Positions 24,225 through 38,094 of a stretch of 64,000 nucleotides of DNA are shown here, piece after piece; position 1 is the first letter of the stretch; every line of letters begins with the position of its first letter. Below the pieces are notes generated by a model, which worked only from the letters and a program-made list of their open reading frames with translations, made no database searches and was not told the origin of the DNA. The stretch is taken from assembly GCF_029227915.1 (NCBI RefSeq), contig NC_079884.1:31002001-31066000 (forward strand), read 5' to 3'. The DNA is from Hydractinia symbiolongicarpus (lineage: Eukaryota > Cnidaria > Hydrozoa > Anthoathecata > Hydractiniidae). The position numbers and the translations under genes are program-made.

Positions 24225-26284
24225 TTGTAGTTTTCAAAAATGTTTTCATTTTTGATGAGATGCTTAATGAAAAAGGTTAAATCGCCGGCAAACGAAAACC
24301 CGCGATTTCCCGTAAATCCCAGGCTTGGCCCGCATAGTCGAATGTATACAAAGAAAGTACCCTGTGAGTAAACTCATTTCCAAAACGATTTTTTTATTTT
24401 TTTTTTCACCACTAAAACGCATGAGACTTGTAGTTTTCAAAAATGTTTTCATTTTTGATGAGACGCTTAATGAAAGAGGTTTAATTGCCGGCAAACGAAA
24501 ACCCGCGATTTCCCGTAAATCCCGGGATTGGCCCGTATAGTCGAATGTATACAAAGGAAGTACCCTGTGAGTAAACTCATTTCCAGAACGATTTTTTAAA
24601 ATATTTTTCACCACTAAAAGGCATAAGACTTGTAGTTTCTAAAAATGTTTTCATTTTTGATGACACGCTGAATAAAAGAAGTTTAATCGTCGGCAAACGA
24701 AAACCCGCGATTTCCCGTAAATCCCAGGCTTGGACCGTATAGTCAAAAGTATACAAAGAAAGTACCCAGGGAGTAAACTCATTTTCCGAACGATTTTATA
24801 AATTATTTTTTCACCACTAAAACGCATGAGACTTGTAGTTTTCAAAAATGTTTTCATTTTTGATGAGACGCTGAATAAAAGAAGTTTAATCGCCGGCAAA
24901 CGAAAACCCGCCATATCCCGTAAACCTCGGACTCGGCCCGTATAGTCAAAAGTATACAAAGAAAGTACCCCGGGAGTAAACTCATTTCCCGAACGATTTT
25001 TTATATTATTTTTTTACCACTAAACGCATGAGACTTGTAGTTTTCAAAAATGTTTTCATATTTGATGGGACGCTGAATAAAAGAAGTTTAATCGCCGGCA
25101 AACGAAAATCCGCGATTTCCCGTAAATCCCGGACTCGCCCGTATAGTCAAAAGTATACAAAGAAAGTACCCAGGGTATAAACTCATTTCCCGAACGATTT
25201 TTTAAATTATTATTTCACCACTAAAGCCCATGAGAATTGTAGTTTTCAAAAATGTTTTCATTTTTGATGAGATGCTTAATGAAAAAGGTTAAATCGCCGG
25301 CAAACGAAAACCCGCGATTTCCCGTAAATCCCAGGCTTGGCCCGCATAGTCGAATGTATACAAAGAAAGTACCCTGTGAGTAAACTCATTTCCAAAACGA
25401 TTTTTTTATTTTTTTTTTCACCACTAAAACGCATGAGACTTGTAGTTTTCAAAAATGTTTTCATTTTTGATGAGACGCTTAATGAAAGAGGTTTAATTGC
25501 CGGCAAACGAAAACCCGCGATTTCCCGTAAATCCCGGGATTGGCCCGTATAGTCGAATGTATACAAAGGAAGTACCCTGTGAGTAAACTCATTTCCAGAA
25601 CGATTTTTTAAAATATTTTTCACCACTAAAAGGCATAAGACTTGTAGTTTCTAAAAATGTTTTCATTTTTGATGACACGCTGAATAAAAGAAGTTTAATC
25701 GTCGGCAAACGAAAACCCGCGATTTCCCGTAAATCCCAGGCTTGGACCGTATAGTCAAAAGTATACAAAGAAAGTACCCAGGGAGTAAACTCATTTTCCG
25801 AACGATTTTATAAATTATTTTTTCACCACTAAAACGCATGAGACTTGTAGTTTTCAAAAATGTTTTCATTTTTGATGAGACGCTGAATAAAAGAAGTTTA
25901 ATCGCCGGCAAACGAAAACCCGCCATATCCCGTAAACCTCGGACTCGGCCCGTATAGTCAAAAGTATACAAAGAAAGTACCCCGGGAGTAAACTCATTTC
26001 CCGAACGATTTTTTATATTATTTTTTTACCACTAAACGCATGAGACTTGTAGTTTTCAAAAATGTTTTCATATTTGATGGGACGCTGAATAAAAGAAGTT
26101 TAATCGCCGGCAAACGAAAATCCGCGATTTCCCGTAAATCCCGGACTCGCCCGTATAGTCAAAAGTATACAAAGAAAGTACCCAGGGTATAAACTCATTT
26201 CCCGAACGATTTTTTAAATTATTATTTCACCACTAAAGCCCATGAGAATTGTAGTTTTCAAAAATGTTTTCATTTTTGATGAGA
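24225..26284. repeat. 5-monomer higher-order repeat, two copies (1,012 bp)
   Basis: Bases from 24225 match those from 25237 at an offset of 1,012 bp up to 26284. Shared rare variants include AGGTTAAATCGCC (24275, 25287), CCCGCATAGTCG, ACAAAGGAAGTACC, CATATCCCG and AGGGTATAAAC. The edges are sharp single-base differences (C/A at 24224/25236; T/C at 25273/26285). I saw almost no differences between copies, so this is among the youngest duplications here. Confidence 0.88.
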
Positions 26285-26300
26285 CGCTTAATGAAAAAGG

Positions 26301-28704
26301 TTTAATCGCCGGCAAACGAAAACCCGCAATTTCCCGTAAATCCCAGGCTTGGCCCGTATAGTCGAATGTATACAAAGGAAGTACCCTTTGAGTAAACTCA
26401 TTTCCAAAACGATTTTTTAATTTTTTTTTACACCACTAAAACTCATGAGACTTGTAGTTTTCAAAAATGTTTTCATATTTGATGGGACGCTGAATAAAAG
26501 AAGTTTAATCGCCGGCAAACGAAAATCCGCGAGTTCCCGTAAATCCCGGACTCGCCCGTATAGTCAAAAGTATACAAAGAAAGTACCCAGGGTGTAAACT
26601 CATTTCCCGAACGATTTTTTAAATTATTATTTCACCACTAAAGCCCATGAGACTTGTAGTTTTCAAAAATGTTTTCATTTTTGATGAGACGCTTAATGAA
26701 AAAGGTTTAATCGCCGGCAAACGAAAACCCGCGATTTCCCGTAAATCCCGGGATTGGCCCGTATAGTCGAATGTATACAAAGAAAGTACCCTGTGAGTAA
26801 ACTCATTTCCAGAACGATTTTTTAAAATATTTTTTCACCACTAAAAGGCATAAGACTTGTAGTTTCTAAAAATGTTTTCATTTTTGATGAGACGCTGAAT
26901 AAAAGAAGTTTAAACGCCGGCAAACGAAAACCCGCCATTTCTCGTAAACCCCGGACTCGGCCCGCATAGTCAAAAGTATACAAAGAAAGTACCCCGGGAG
27001 TAAACTCATTTCCCGAACGATTTTTTATATTATTTTTTTCCCACTAAACGCATGAGACTTGTAGTTTTCAAAAATGTTTTCATATTTGATGGGACGCTGA
27101 ATAAAAGAAGTTTAATCGCCGGCAAACGAAAATCCGCGATTTCCCGTAAATCCCGGACTCGCCCGTATAGTCAAAAGTATACAAAGCAAGTACCCAGGGA
27201 GTAAACTCATTTCCCGAACGATTTTTTAAATTATTTTTTCACCACTAAAACGCAGGTGACTTGTAGTTTTCAAAAATGTTTTCATTTTTGATGAGACGCT
27301 TAATGAAAGAGGTTTAATCGCCGGCAAACGAAATCCCGCGATTTCCCGTAAATCCGGGGCTTGGCCCGTATAGTCGAATGTATACAAAGAAAGTACCCAG
27401 GGAGTAAACTCATTTCCCGAACGATTTTTTAAATTTTTTTTTCACTACTAAAACGCATGAGACTTGTAGTTTTCAAAAATGTTTTCATTTTTGATGAGAT
27501 GCTTAATGAAAAAGGTTTAATCGCCGGCAAACGAAAACCCGCGATTTCCCGTAAATCCCAGGCTTGGCCCGTATAGTCGAATCTATACAAAGAAAGTACC
27601 CTGTGAGTAAACTCATTTCCAAAACGATTTTTTTATTTTTTTTTTCACCACTAAAACGCATGAGACTTGTAGTTTTCAAAAATGTTTTCATTTTTGATGA
27701 GACGCTTGATGAAAGAGGTTTAATTGCCGGCAAACGAAAACCCGCGATTTCCCGTAAATCCCGGGATTGGCCCGTATAGTCGAATGTATACAAAGAAAGT
27801 ACCCTGTGAGTAAACTCATTTCCAGAACGATTTTTTAAAATATTTTTTCACCACTAAAAGGCATAAGACTTTTAGTTTCTAACAATGTTTTCATTTTTGA
27901 TGACACGCTGAATAAAAGAAGTTTAATCGTCGGCAAACGAAAACCCGCGATTTCCCGTAAATCCCGGGCTTGGACCGTATAGTCAAAAGTATACAAAGAA
28001 AGTACCCAGGGAGTAAACTCATTTCCCGAACGATTTTATAAATTATTTTTTCACCACTAAAACGCATGAGACTTGTAGTTTTCAAAAATGTTTTCATTTT
28101 TGATGAGACGCTGAATAAAAGAAGTTTAATCGCCGGCAAACGAAAACCCGCCATTTCCCGTAAACCTCGGACTCGGCCCGTATAGTCAAAAGTATACAAA
28201 GAAAGTACCCCGGGAGTAAACTCATTTCCCGAACGATTTTTTATATTATTTTTTTACCACTAAACGCATGAGACTTGTAGTTTTCAAAAATGTTTTCATA
28301 TTTGATGGGACGCTGAATAAAAGAAGTTTAATCGCCGGCAAACGAAAATCCGCGATTTCCCGTAAATCCCGGACTCGCCCGTATAGTCAAAAGTATACAA
28401 AGAAAGTACCCAGGGTATAAACTCATTTCCCGAACGATTTTTTAAATTATTATTTCACCACTAAAGCCCATGAGAATTGTAGTTTTCAAAAATGTTTTCA
28501 TTTTTGATGAGACGCTTAATGAAAAAGGTTTAATCGCCGGCAAACGAAAACCCGCAATTTCCCGTAAATCCCAGGCTTGGCCCGTATAGTCGAATGTATA
28601 CAAAGAAAGTACCCTTTGAGTAAACTCATTTCCAAAACGATTTTTTAATTTTTTTTTTCACCACTAAAACTCATGAGACTTGTAGTTTTCAAAAATGTTT
28701 TCAT
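26301..28704. repeat. 2.4-kb satellite block, copy A of a dispersed duplication
   Basis: This block of about 12 monomers recurs at 32989-35392, offset 6,688 bp (33 monomers). Shared rare variants include CCCGCAATTTCCCG, GTTTAAACGCCGGC, TTCACTACTAAAACG, GCTTGATGAAAGAGG and TTTCTAACAATG. Each copy has private single-base changes (AAAGCAAG at 27.19 kb against AAAGAAAG; AATCTATAC at 27.58 kb against AATGTATAC). Confidence 0.85.
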
Positions 28705-30500
28705 ATTTGATGGGACGCTGAATAAAAGAAGTTTAATCGCCGGCAAACGAAAATCCGCGAGTTCCCGTAAATCCCGGACTCGCCCGTATAGTCAAAAGTA
28801 TACAAAGAAAGTACCCAGGGTGTAAACTCATTTCCCGAACGATTTTTTAAATTATTATTTCACCACTAAAGCCCATGAGACTTGTAGTTTTCAAAAATGT
28901 TTTCATTTTTGATGAGACGCTTAATGAAAAAGGTTTAATCGCCGGCAAACGAAAACCCGTGATTTCCCGTAAATTCCGGGCTTGGCCCGTATAGTCGAAT
29001 GTATACAAAGGAAGTACCCTGTGAGTAAACTCATTTCCAAAACGATTTTTTAATTTTTTTTTTCACCACTAAAACTCATGAGACTTGTAGTTTTCAAAAA
29101 TGTTTTCATATTTGATGGGACGCTGAATAAAAGAAGGTTAATCGCCGGCAAACGAAAATCCGCGATTTCCCGTAAATCCCGGACTCGCCCGTATAGTCAA
29201 AAGTATACAAAGAAAGTACCCAGGGAGTAAACTCATTTCCCGAACGATTTTATAAATTATTTTTTCACCACTAAAACGCATGAGACTTGTAGTTTTCAAA
29301 AATGTTTTCATTTTTGATGAGACGCTGAATAAAAGAAGTTTAATCGCCGGCAAACGAAAACCCGCCATTTCCCGTAAACCTCGGACTCGGCCCGTATAGT
29401 CAAAAGTATACAAAGAAAGTACCCCGGGAGTAAACTCATTTCCCGAACGATTTTTTATATTATTTTTTTACCACTAAACGCATGAGACTTGTAGTTTTCA
29501 AAAATGTTTTCATATTTGATGGGACGCTGAATAAAAGAAGTTTAATCGCCGGCAAACGAAAATCCGCGATTTCCCGTAAACCTCGGACTCGGCCCGTATA
29601 GTCAAAAGTATACAAAGAAAGTACCCAGGGAGTAAACTCATTTCCCGAACGATTTTTTAAATTATTATTTCACCACTAAAGCCCATAAGACTTGTAGTTT
29701 TCAAAAATGTTTTCATTTTTGATGAGACGCTTAATGAAAGAGGTTTAATCGCCGGCAAACGAAATTCCGCGATTTCCCGTAAATCCGGGGCTTGGCCCGT
29801 ATAGTCGAATGTATTCAAAGAAAGTACCCAGGGAATAAACTCATTTCCCGAACGATTTTTTAAATTTTTTTTTCACCACTAAAACGCATGAGACTTGTAG
29901 TTTTCAAAAATGTTTTCATTTTTGATGAGATGCTTAATGAAAAAGGTTTAATCGCCGGCAAACGAAAACCCGCGATTTCCCGTAAATCCCAGGCTTGGCC
30001 CGTATAGTCGAATGTATACAAAGAAAGTACTCTGTGAGTAAACTCATTTCCAAAACGATTTTTTTATTTTTTTTTTTCACCACTAAAACGCATGAGACTT
30101 GTAGTTTTCAAAAATGTTTTCATTTTTGATGAGACGCTTCATGAAAGAGGTTTAATTGCCGGCAAACGAAAACCCGCGATTTCCCGTAAATCCCGGGATT
30201 GGCCCGTATAGTCAAAAGTATACAAAGAAAGTACCCAGGATGTAAACTCATTTCCCGAACGATTTTTTAAATTATTATTTCACCACTACAGCCCATGAGA
30301 CTTGTAGTTTTCAAAAATGTTTTCATTTTTGATGAGACGCTTAATGAAAAAGGTTTAATCGCCGGCAAACGAAAACCCGCGATTTCCCGTAAATTCCGGA
30401 CTTGGCCCGTATAGTCGAATGTATACAAAGAAAGTACCCTGTGAGTAAACTCATTTCCAAAACGATTTTTTAATTTTTTTTTTCACCACTAAAACTAATG
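28705..30500. repeat. Mixed satellite monomers
   Basis: About nine monomers of both classes. The segment near 29.1-29.4 kb (GAAGGTTAATCGCC followed by a CGCCATTTCCCG monomer) appears to join parts of the 14-mer family in a new order. Nothing but satellite is seen. Confidence 0.72.
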
Positions 30501-32988
30501 AGACTTGTAGTTTTCAAAAATGTTTTCATATTTGATGGGACGCTGAATAAAAGAAGGTTAATTGCCGGCAAACGAAAATCCGCGATTTCCCGTAAATCCC
30601 GGACTCGCCCGTATAGTCAAAAGTATACAAAGAAAGTACCCAGGGAGTAAACTCATTTCCCGAACGATTTTTTAAATTATTTTTTCACCACTAAAACGCA
30701 GGTGACTTGTAGTTTTCAAAAATGTTTTCATTTTTGATGAGACGCTTAATGAAAGAGGTTTAATCGCCGGCAAACGAAATCCCGCGATTTCCCGTAAATC
30801 CGGGGCTTGGCCCGTATAGTCGAATGTATACAAAGAAAGTACCCAGGGAGTAAACTCATTTCCCGAACGATTTTTTAAATTTTTTTTTCACCACTAAAAC
30901 GCATGAGACTTGTAGTTTTCAAAAATGTTTTCATTTTTGATGAGATGCTTAATGAAAAAGGTTTAATCGTCGGCAAACGAAAACCCGCGATTTCCCGTAA
31001 ATCCCAGGCTTGGCCCGTATAGTCGAATGTATACAAAGAAAATACCCTGTGAGTAAACTCATTTCCAAAACGATTTTTTTATTTTTTTTTTCACCACTAA
31101 AACGCATGAGACTTGTAGTTTTCAAAAATGTTTTCATTTTTGATGAGACGCTTAATGAAAGAGGTTTAATTGCCGGCAAACGAAAACCCGCGATTTCCCG
31201 TAAATCCCGGGATTGGCCCGTATAGTCAAATGTATACAAAGAAAGTACCCTGTGAGTAAACTCATTTCCAGAACGATTTTTTAAAATATTTTTTCACCAC
31301 TAAAAGGCATAAGACTTGTAGTTTCTAAAAATGTTTTCATTTTTGATGACACGCTGAATAAAAGAAGTTTAATCGTCGGCAAACGAAAACCCGCGATTTC
31401 CCGTAAATCCCAGGCTTGGACCGTATAGTCAAAAGTATACAAAGAAAGTACCCAGGGAGTAAACTCATTTCCCGAACGATTTTATAAATTATTTTTTCAC
31501 CACTAAAACGCATGAGATTTGTAGTTTTCAAAAATGTTTTCATTTTTGATGAGACGCTGAATAAAAGAAGTTTAATCGCCGGCAAACGAAAACCCGCCAT
31601 TTCCCGTAAACCTCGGACTCGGCCCGTATAGTCAAAAGTATACAAAGAAAGTACCCCGGGAGTAAACTCATTTCCCGAACGATTTTTTATATTATTTTTT
31701 TACCACTAAACGCATGAGACTTGTAGTTTTCAAAAATGTTTTCATATTTGATGGGACGCTGAATAAAAGAAGTTTAATCGCCGGCAAACGAAAATCCGCG
31801 ATTTCCCGTAAACCTCGGACTCGGCCCGTATAGTCAAAAGTATACAAAGAAAGTACCCAGGGAGTAAACTCATTTCCCGAACGATTTTTTAAATTATTAT
31901 TTCACCACTAAAGCCCATGAGACTTGTAGTTTTCAAAAATGTTTTCATTTTTGATGAGACGCTTAATGAAAGAGGTTTAATCGCCGGCAAACGAAATCCC
32001 GCGATTTCCCGTAAATCCGGGGCTTGGCCCGTATAGTCGAATGTATTCAAAGAAAGTACCCAGGGAATAAACTCATTTCCCGAACGATTTTTTAAATTTT
32101 CTTTTCACCACTAAAACGCATGAGACTTGTAGTTTTCAAAAATGTTTTCATTTTTGATGAGATGCTTAATGAAAAAGGTTTAATCGCCGGCAAACGAAAA
32201 CCCGCGATTTCCCGTAAATCCCAGGCTTGGCCCGTATAGTCGAATGTATACAAAGAAAGTACCCTGTGAGTAAACTCATTTCCAAAACGATTTTTTTATT
32301 TTTTTTTTCACCACTAAAACGCATGAGACTTGAAGTTTTCAAAAATGTTTTCATTTTTGATGAGACGCTTAATGAAAGAGGTTTAATTGCCGGCAAACGA
32401 AAACCCGCGATTTCCCGTAAATCCCGGGATTGGCCCGTATAGTCGAATGTATACAAAGAAAGTACCCTGTGAGTAAACTCATTTCCAGAACGATTTTTTA
32501 AAATATTTTTCACCACTAAAAGGCATAAGACTTGTAGTTTCTAAAAATGTTTTCATTTTTGATGACACGCTGAATAAAAGAAGTTTAATCGTCGGCAAAC
32601 GAAAACCCGCGATTTCCCGTAAATCCCAGGCTTGGACCGTATAGTCAAAAGTATACAAAGAAAGTACCCAGGGAGTAAACTCATTTTCCGAACGATTTTA
32701 TAAATTATTTTTTCACCACTAAAACGCATGAGACTTGTAGTTTTCAAAAATGTTTTCATTTTTGATGAGACGCTGAATAAAAGAAGTTTAATCGCCGGCA
32801 AACGAAAACCCGCCATATCCCGTAAACCTCGGACTCGGCCCGTATAGTCAAAAGTATAAAAAGAAAGTACCCCGGGAGTAAACTCATTTCCCGAACGATT
32901 TTTTATATTATTTTTTTACCACTAAACGCATGAGACTTGTAGTTTTCAAAAATGTTTTCATATTTGATGGGACGCTGAATAAAAGAAG
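30501..32988. repeat. Relative of the 14-monomer higher-order repeat
   Basis: The monomer order matches about 20.6-22.9 kb at an offset near 9.93 kb (49 monomers): GAAGGTTAAT monomer, CAGGTGAC monomer, GATGAGAT monomer with CGTCGGC, CCCGGGATTGG monomer, GGCATAAGACTTG monomer, CGCCATTTCCCG monomer, and so on. The spacing between the two GATGAGAT markers is 1,217 bp (six monomers), as in the unit at 10.28 kb. It ends in the chimeric monomer at 32930. Confidence 0.75.
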
Positions 32989-33132
32989 TTTAATCGCCGG
33001 CAAACGAAAACCCGCAATTTCCCGTAAATCCCAGGCTTGGCCCGTATAGTCGAATGTATACAAAGAAAGTACCCTTTGAGTAAACTCATTTCCAAAACGA
33101 TTTTTTAATTTTTTTTTTCACCACTAAAACTC
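32930..33132. repeat. Chimeric monomer at the left edge of duplicated block B
   Basis: The first part is class II (CATATTTGATGGG, GAATAAAAGAAG). From about 32989 it is class I (CCCGCAATTTCCCG, CCCAGGCTTGG, GTCGAATG). The switch coincides with the left edge of the block shared with 26301-28704, so this monomer holds the recombination junction of that duplication. Confidence 0.75.
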
Positions 33133-35392
33133 ATGAGACTTGTAGTTTTCAAAAATGTTTTCATATTTGATGGGACGCTGAATAAAAGAAGTTTAATCGC
33201 CGGCAAACGAAAATCCGCGAGTTCCCGTAAATCCCGGACTCGCCCGTATAGTCAAAAGTATACAAAGAAAGTACCCAGGGTGTAAACTCATTTCCCGAAC
33301 GATTTTTTAAATTATTATTTCACCACTAAAGCCCATGAGACTTGTAGTTTTCAAAAATGTTTTCATTTTTGATGAGACGCTTAATGAAAAAGGTTTAATC
33401 GCCGGCAAACGAAAACCCGCGATTTCCCGTAAATCCCGGGATTGGCCCGTATAGTCGAATGTATACAAAGAGAGTACCCTGTGAGTAAACTCATTTCCAG
33501 AACGATTTTTTAAAATATTTTTTCACCACTAAAAGGCATAAGACTTGTAGTTTCTAAAAATGTTTTCATTTTTGATGAGACGCTGAATAAAAGAAGTTTA
33601 AACGCCGGCAAACGAAAACCCGCCATTTCTCGTAAACCCCGGACTCGGCCCGCATAGTCAAAAGTATACAAAGAAAGTACCCCGGGAGTAAACTCATTTC
33701 CCGAACGATTTTTTATATTATTTTTTTACCACTAAACGCATGAGACTTGTAGTTTTCAAAAATGTTTTCATATTTGATGGGACGCTGAATAAAAGAAGTT
33801 TAATCGCCGGCAAACGAAAATCCGCGATTTCCCGTAAATCCCGGACTCGCCCGTATAGTCAAAAGTATACAAAGAAAGTACCCAGGGAGTAAACTCATTT
33901 CCCGAACGATTTTTTAAATTATTTTTTCACCACTAAAACGCAGGTGACTTGTAGTTTTCAAAAATGTTTTCATTTTTGATGAGACGCTTAATGAAAGAGG
34001 TTTAATCGCCGGCAAACGAAATCCCGCGATTTCCCGTAAATCCGGGGCTTAGCCCGTATAGTCGAATGTATACAAAGAAAGTACCCAGGGAGTAAACTCA
34101 TTTCCCGAACGATTTTTTAAATTTTTTTTTCACTACTAAAACGCATGAGACTTGTAGTTTTCAAAAATGTTTTCATTTTTGATGAGATGCTTAATGAAAA
34201 AGGTTTAATCGCCGGCAAACGAAAACCCGCGATTTCCCGTAAATCCCAGGCTTGGCCCGTATAGTCGAATGTATACAAAGAAAGTACCCTGTGAGTAAAC
34301 TCATTTCCAAAACGATTTTTTTATTTTTTTTTTCACCACTAAAACGCATGAGACTTGTAGTTTTTAAAAATGTTTTCATTTTTGATGAGACGCTTGATGA
34401 AAGAGGTTTAATTGCCGGCAAACGAAAACCCGCGATTTCCCGTAAATCCCGGGATTGGCCCGTATAGTCGAATGTATACAAAGAAAGTACCCTGTGAGTA
34501 AACTCATTTCCAGAACGATTTTTTAAAATACTTTTTCACCACTAAAAGGCATAAGACTTGTAGTTTCTAACAATGTTTTCATTTTTGATGACACGCTGAA
34601 TAAAAGAAGTTTAATCGTCGGCAAACGAAAACCCGCGATTTCCCGTAAATCCCGGGCTTGGACCGTATAGTCAAAAGTATACAAAGTAAGTACCCAGGGA
34701 GTAAACTCATTTCCCGAACGATTTTATAAATTATTTTTTCACCACTAAAACGCATGAGACTTGTAGTTTTCAAAAATGTTTTCATTTTTGATGAGACGCT
34801 GAATAAAAGAAGTTTAATCGCCGGCAAACGAAAACCCGCCATTTCCCGTAAACCTCGGACTCGGCCCGTATAGTCAAAAGTATACAAAGAAAGTGCCCCG
34901 GGAGTAAACTCATTTCCCGAACGATTTTTTATATTATTTTTTTACCACTAAACGCATGAGACTTGTAGTTTTCAAAAATGTTTTCATATTTGATGGGACG
35001 CTGAATAAAAGAAGTTTAATCGCCGGCAAACGAAAATCCGCGATTTTCCGTAAATCCCGGACTCGCCCGTATAGTCAAAAGTATACAAAGAAAGTACCCA
35101 GGGTATAAACTCATTTCCCGAACGATTTTTTAAATTATTATTTCACCACTAAAGCCCATGAGAATTGTAGTTTTCAAAAATGTTTTCATTTTTGATGAGA
35201 CGCTTAATGAAAAAGGTTTAATCGCCGGCAAACGAAAACCCGCAATTTCCCGTAAATCCCAGGCTTGGCCCGTATAGTCGAATATATACAAAGAAAGTAC
35301 CCTGTGAGTAAACTCATTTCCAAAACGATTTTTTAATTTTTTTTTTCACCACTAAAACTCATGAGACTTGTAGTTTTCAAAAATGTTTTCAT
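32989..35392. repeat. 2.4-kb satellite block, copy B of a dispersed duplication
   Basis: Matches 26301-28704 (offset 6,688 bp). The right edge is the change from CATATTTG (28701) to CATTTTTG (35389). Private changes include AAAGTAAG near 34.69 kb and CTTTTTCACC near 34.53 kb. Confidence 0.85.
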
Positions 35393-37266
35393 TTTTGATG
35401 AGACGCTTAATGAAAGAGGTTTAATTGCCGGCAAACGAAAACCCGCGATTTCCCGTAAATCCCGGGATTGGCCCGTATAGTCGAATGTATACAAAGAAAG
35501 TACCCAGGGTGTAAACTCATTTCCCGAACGATTTTTTAAATTATTATTTCACCACTAAAGCCCATGAGACTTGTAGTTTTCAAAAATGTTTTCATTTTTG
35601 ATGAGACGTTTAATGAAAAAGGTTTAATCGCCGGCAAACGAAAACCCGTGATTTCCCGTAAATCCCGGGCTTGGCCCGTATAGTCGAATGTATACAAAGA
35701 AAGTACCCTGTGAGTAAACTCATTTCCAAAACGATTTTTTAATTTTTTTTTTCACCACTAAAACTCATGAGACTTGTAGTTTTCAAAAATGTTTTCATTT
35801 TTGATGAGACGCTTAATGAAAGAGGTTTAATTGCCGGCAAACGAAAACCCGCGATTTCCCATAAATCCCGGGATTGGCCCGTATAGTCGAATGTATACAA
35901 AGAAAGTACCCTGTGAGTAAACTCATTTCCAGAACGATTTTTTAAAATATTTTTTCACCACTAAAAGGCATAAGACTTGTAGTTTCTAAAAATGTTTTCA
36001 TTTTTGATGAGACGCTGATTAAAAGAAGTTTAATCGCCGGCAAACGAAAACCCGCCATTTCCCGTAAACCCCGGACTCGGCCCGTATAGTCAAAAGTATA
36101 CAAAGAAAGTACCCAGGGAGTAAACTCATTTCCCGAACGATTTTTTATATTATTTTTTTACCACTAAACGCATGAGACTTGTAGTTTTCAAAAATGTTTT
36201 CATATTTGATGGGACGCTGAATAAAAAAAGTTTAATCGCCGGTAAACGAAAATCCGCGATTTCCCGTAAATCCCGGACTCGGCCCGTATAGTCGAATGTA
36301 TACAAAGAAAGTACCCAGGGAGTAAACTCATTTCCCGAACGATTTTTTAATTTTTTTTTTCACCACTAAAACGCATGAGACTTGTAGTTTTCAAAAATGT
36401 TTTCATTTTTGATGAGACGCTTAATGAAAGAGGTTTAATTGCCGGCAAACGAAAACCCGCGATTTCCCGTAAATCCCGGGATTGGCCCGTATAGTCGAAT
36501 GTATACAAAGAAAGTACCCTGTGAGTAAACTCATTTCCAGAACGATTTTTTAAATTATTTTTCACCACTAAAAGGCATAAGACTTGTAGTTTCTAAAAAT
36601 GTTTTCATTTTTGATGAGACGCTGAATAAAAGAAGTTTAATCGTCGACAAACGAAAACCCGCGATTTCCCGTAAATCCCGGGCTTGGCCCGTATAGTCAA
36701 AAGTATACAAAGAAAGTACCCAGGGAGTAAACTCATTTCCCGAACGATTTTATAAATTATTTTTTCACCACTAAAACGCATGAGACTTGTAGTTTTCAAA
36801 AATGTTTTCATTTTTGATGAGAGGCTGAATAAAAGAAGTTTAATCGCCGGCAAACGAAAACCCGCCATTTCCCGTAAACCCCGGACTCGGCCCGTATAGT
36901 CAAAAGTATACAAAGAAAGTACCCAGGGAGTAAACTCATTTCCCGAACGATTTTTTATATTATTTTTTTACCACTAAACGCATGAGACTTGTAGTTTTCA
37001 AAAATGTTTTCATATTTGATGGGACGCTGAATAAAAGAAGTTTAATCGCCGGCAAACGAAAATCCGCGATTTCCCGTAAATCCCGGACTCGGCCCGTATA
37101 GTCAAAAGTATACAAAGAAAGTACCCAGGGAGTAAACTCATTTCCCGAACGATTTTTTAAATTATTTTTTCACCACTAAAACGCAGGAGACTTGTAGTTT
37201 TCAAAAATGTTTTCATTTTTGATGAGACGCTTAATGAAAGAGGTTTAATCGCCGGCAAACGAAATC
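35393..37266. repeat. Mixed satellite monomers at the boundary between left and right variant domains
   Basis: About nine monomers. The last CCCTGTGAG monomer of the left part is near 36.52 kb, and the first CAGGAGAC start (replacing CAGGTGAC) is near 37.18 kb. The stretch is otherwise ordinary satellite. Confidence 0.75.
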
Positions 37267-38094
37267 CCGCGATTTCCCGTAAATCCGGGGCTTGGCCCGT
37301 ATAGTCGAATGTATACAAAGAAAGTACCCAGGGAGTAAACTCATTTCCCGAACGATTTTTTAAATTTTTTTTTCACCACTAAAACGCATGAGACTGGTAG
37401 TTTTCAAAAATGTTTTCATTTTTGATGAGACGCTTAATGAAAAAGGTTTAATCGCCGGCAAACGAAAACCCGCGATTTCCCGTGAATCCCAGGCTTGGCC
37501 CGTATAGTCAAAAGTATACAAAGAAAGTACCCAGGGAGTAAACTCATTTCCCAATAATTTTTTATAATATTTTTTTACCACTAAATCCATGAGACTTGTA
37601 GTTTTCAAAAATGTTTTCATATTTGATGGGACGCTGAATAAAAGAAGTTTAATCGCCGGCAAACGAAAATCCGCGATTTCCCGTAAATCCGGGGCTTGGC
37701 CCGTATAGTCGAATGTATACAAAGAAAGTACCCAGGGAGTAAACTCATTTCCCGAACGATTTTTTAAATTTTTTTTTCACCACTAAAACGCATGAGACTG
37801 GTAGTTTTCAAAAATGTTTTCATTTTTGATGAGACGCTTAATGAAAAAGGTTTAATCGCCGGCAAACGAAAACCCGCGATTTCCCGTGAATCCCAGGCTT
37901 GGCCCGTATAGTCAAAAGTATACAAAGAAAGTACCCAGGGAGTAAACTCATTTCCCAATAATTTTTTATAATATTTTTTTACCACTAAATCCATGAGACT
38001 TGTAGTTTTCAAAAATGTTTTCATATTTGATGAGACGCTGAATAAAAGAAGTTTAATCGCCGGCAAACGAAAATCCGCGATTTCCCGTAAATCC
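37267..38094. repeat. Dimeric higher-order repeat (404 bp), two copies
   Basis: Bases from 37267 match those from 37671 at an offset of 404 bp up to 38094. Shared rare variants are AGACTGGTAG (37391, 37795), CCCGTGAATCCC, CCCAATAATTTTTTATAAT and CTAAATCCATGAG. One internal difference is GATGGG near 37.63 kb against GATGAG near 38.03 kb. Confidence 0.87.
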
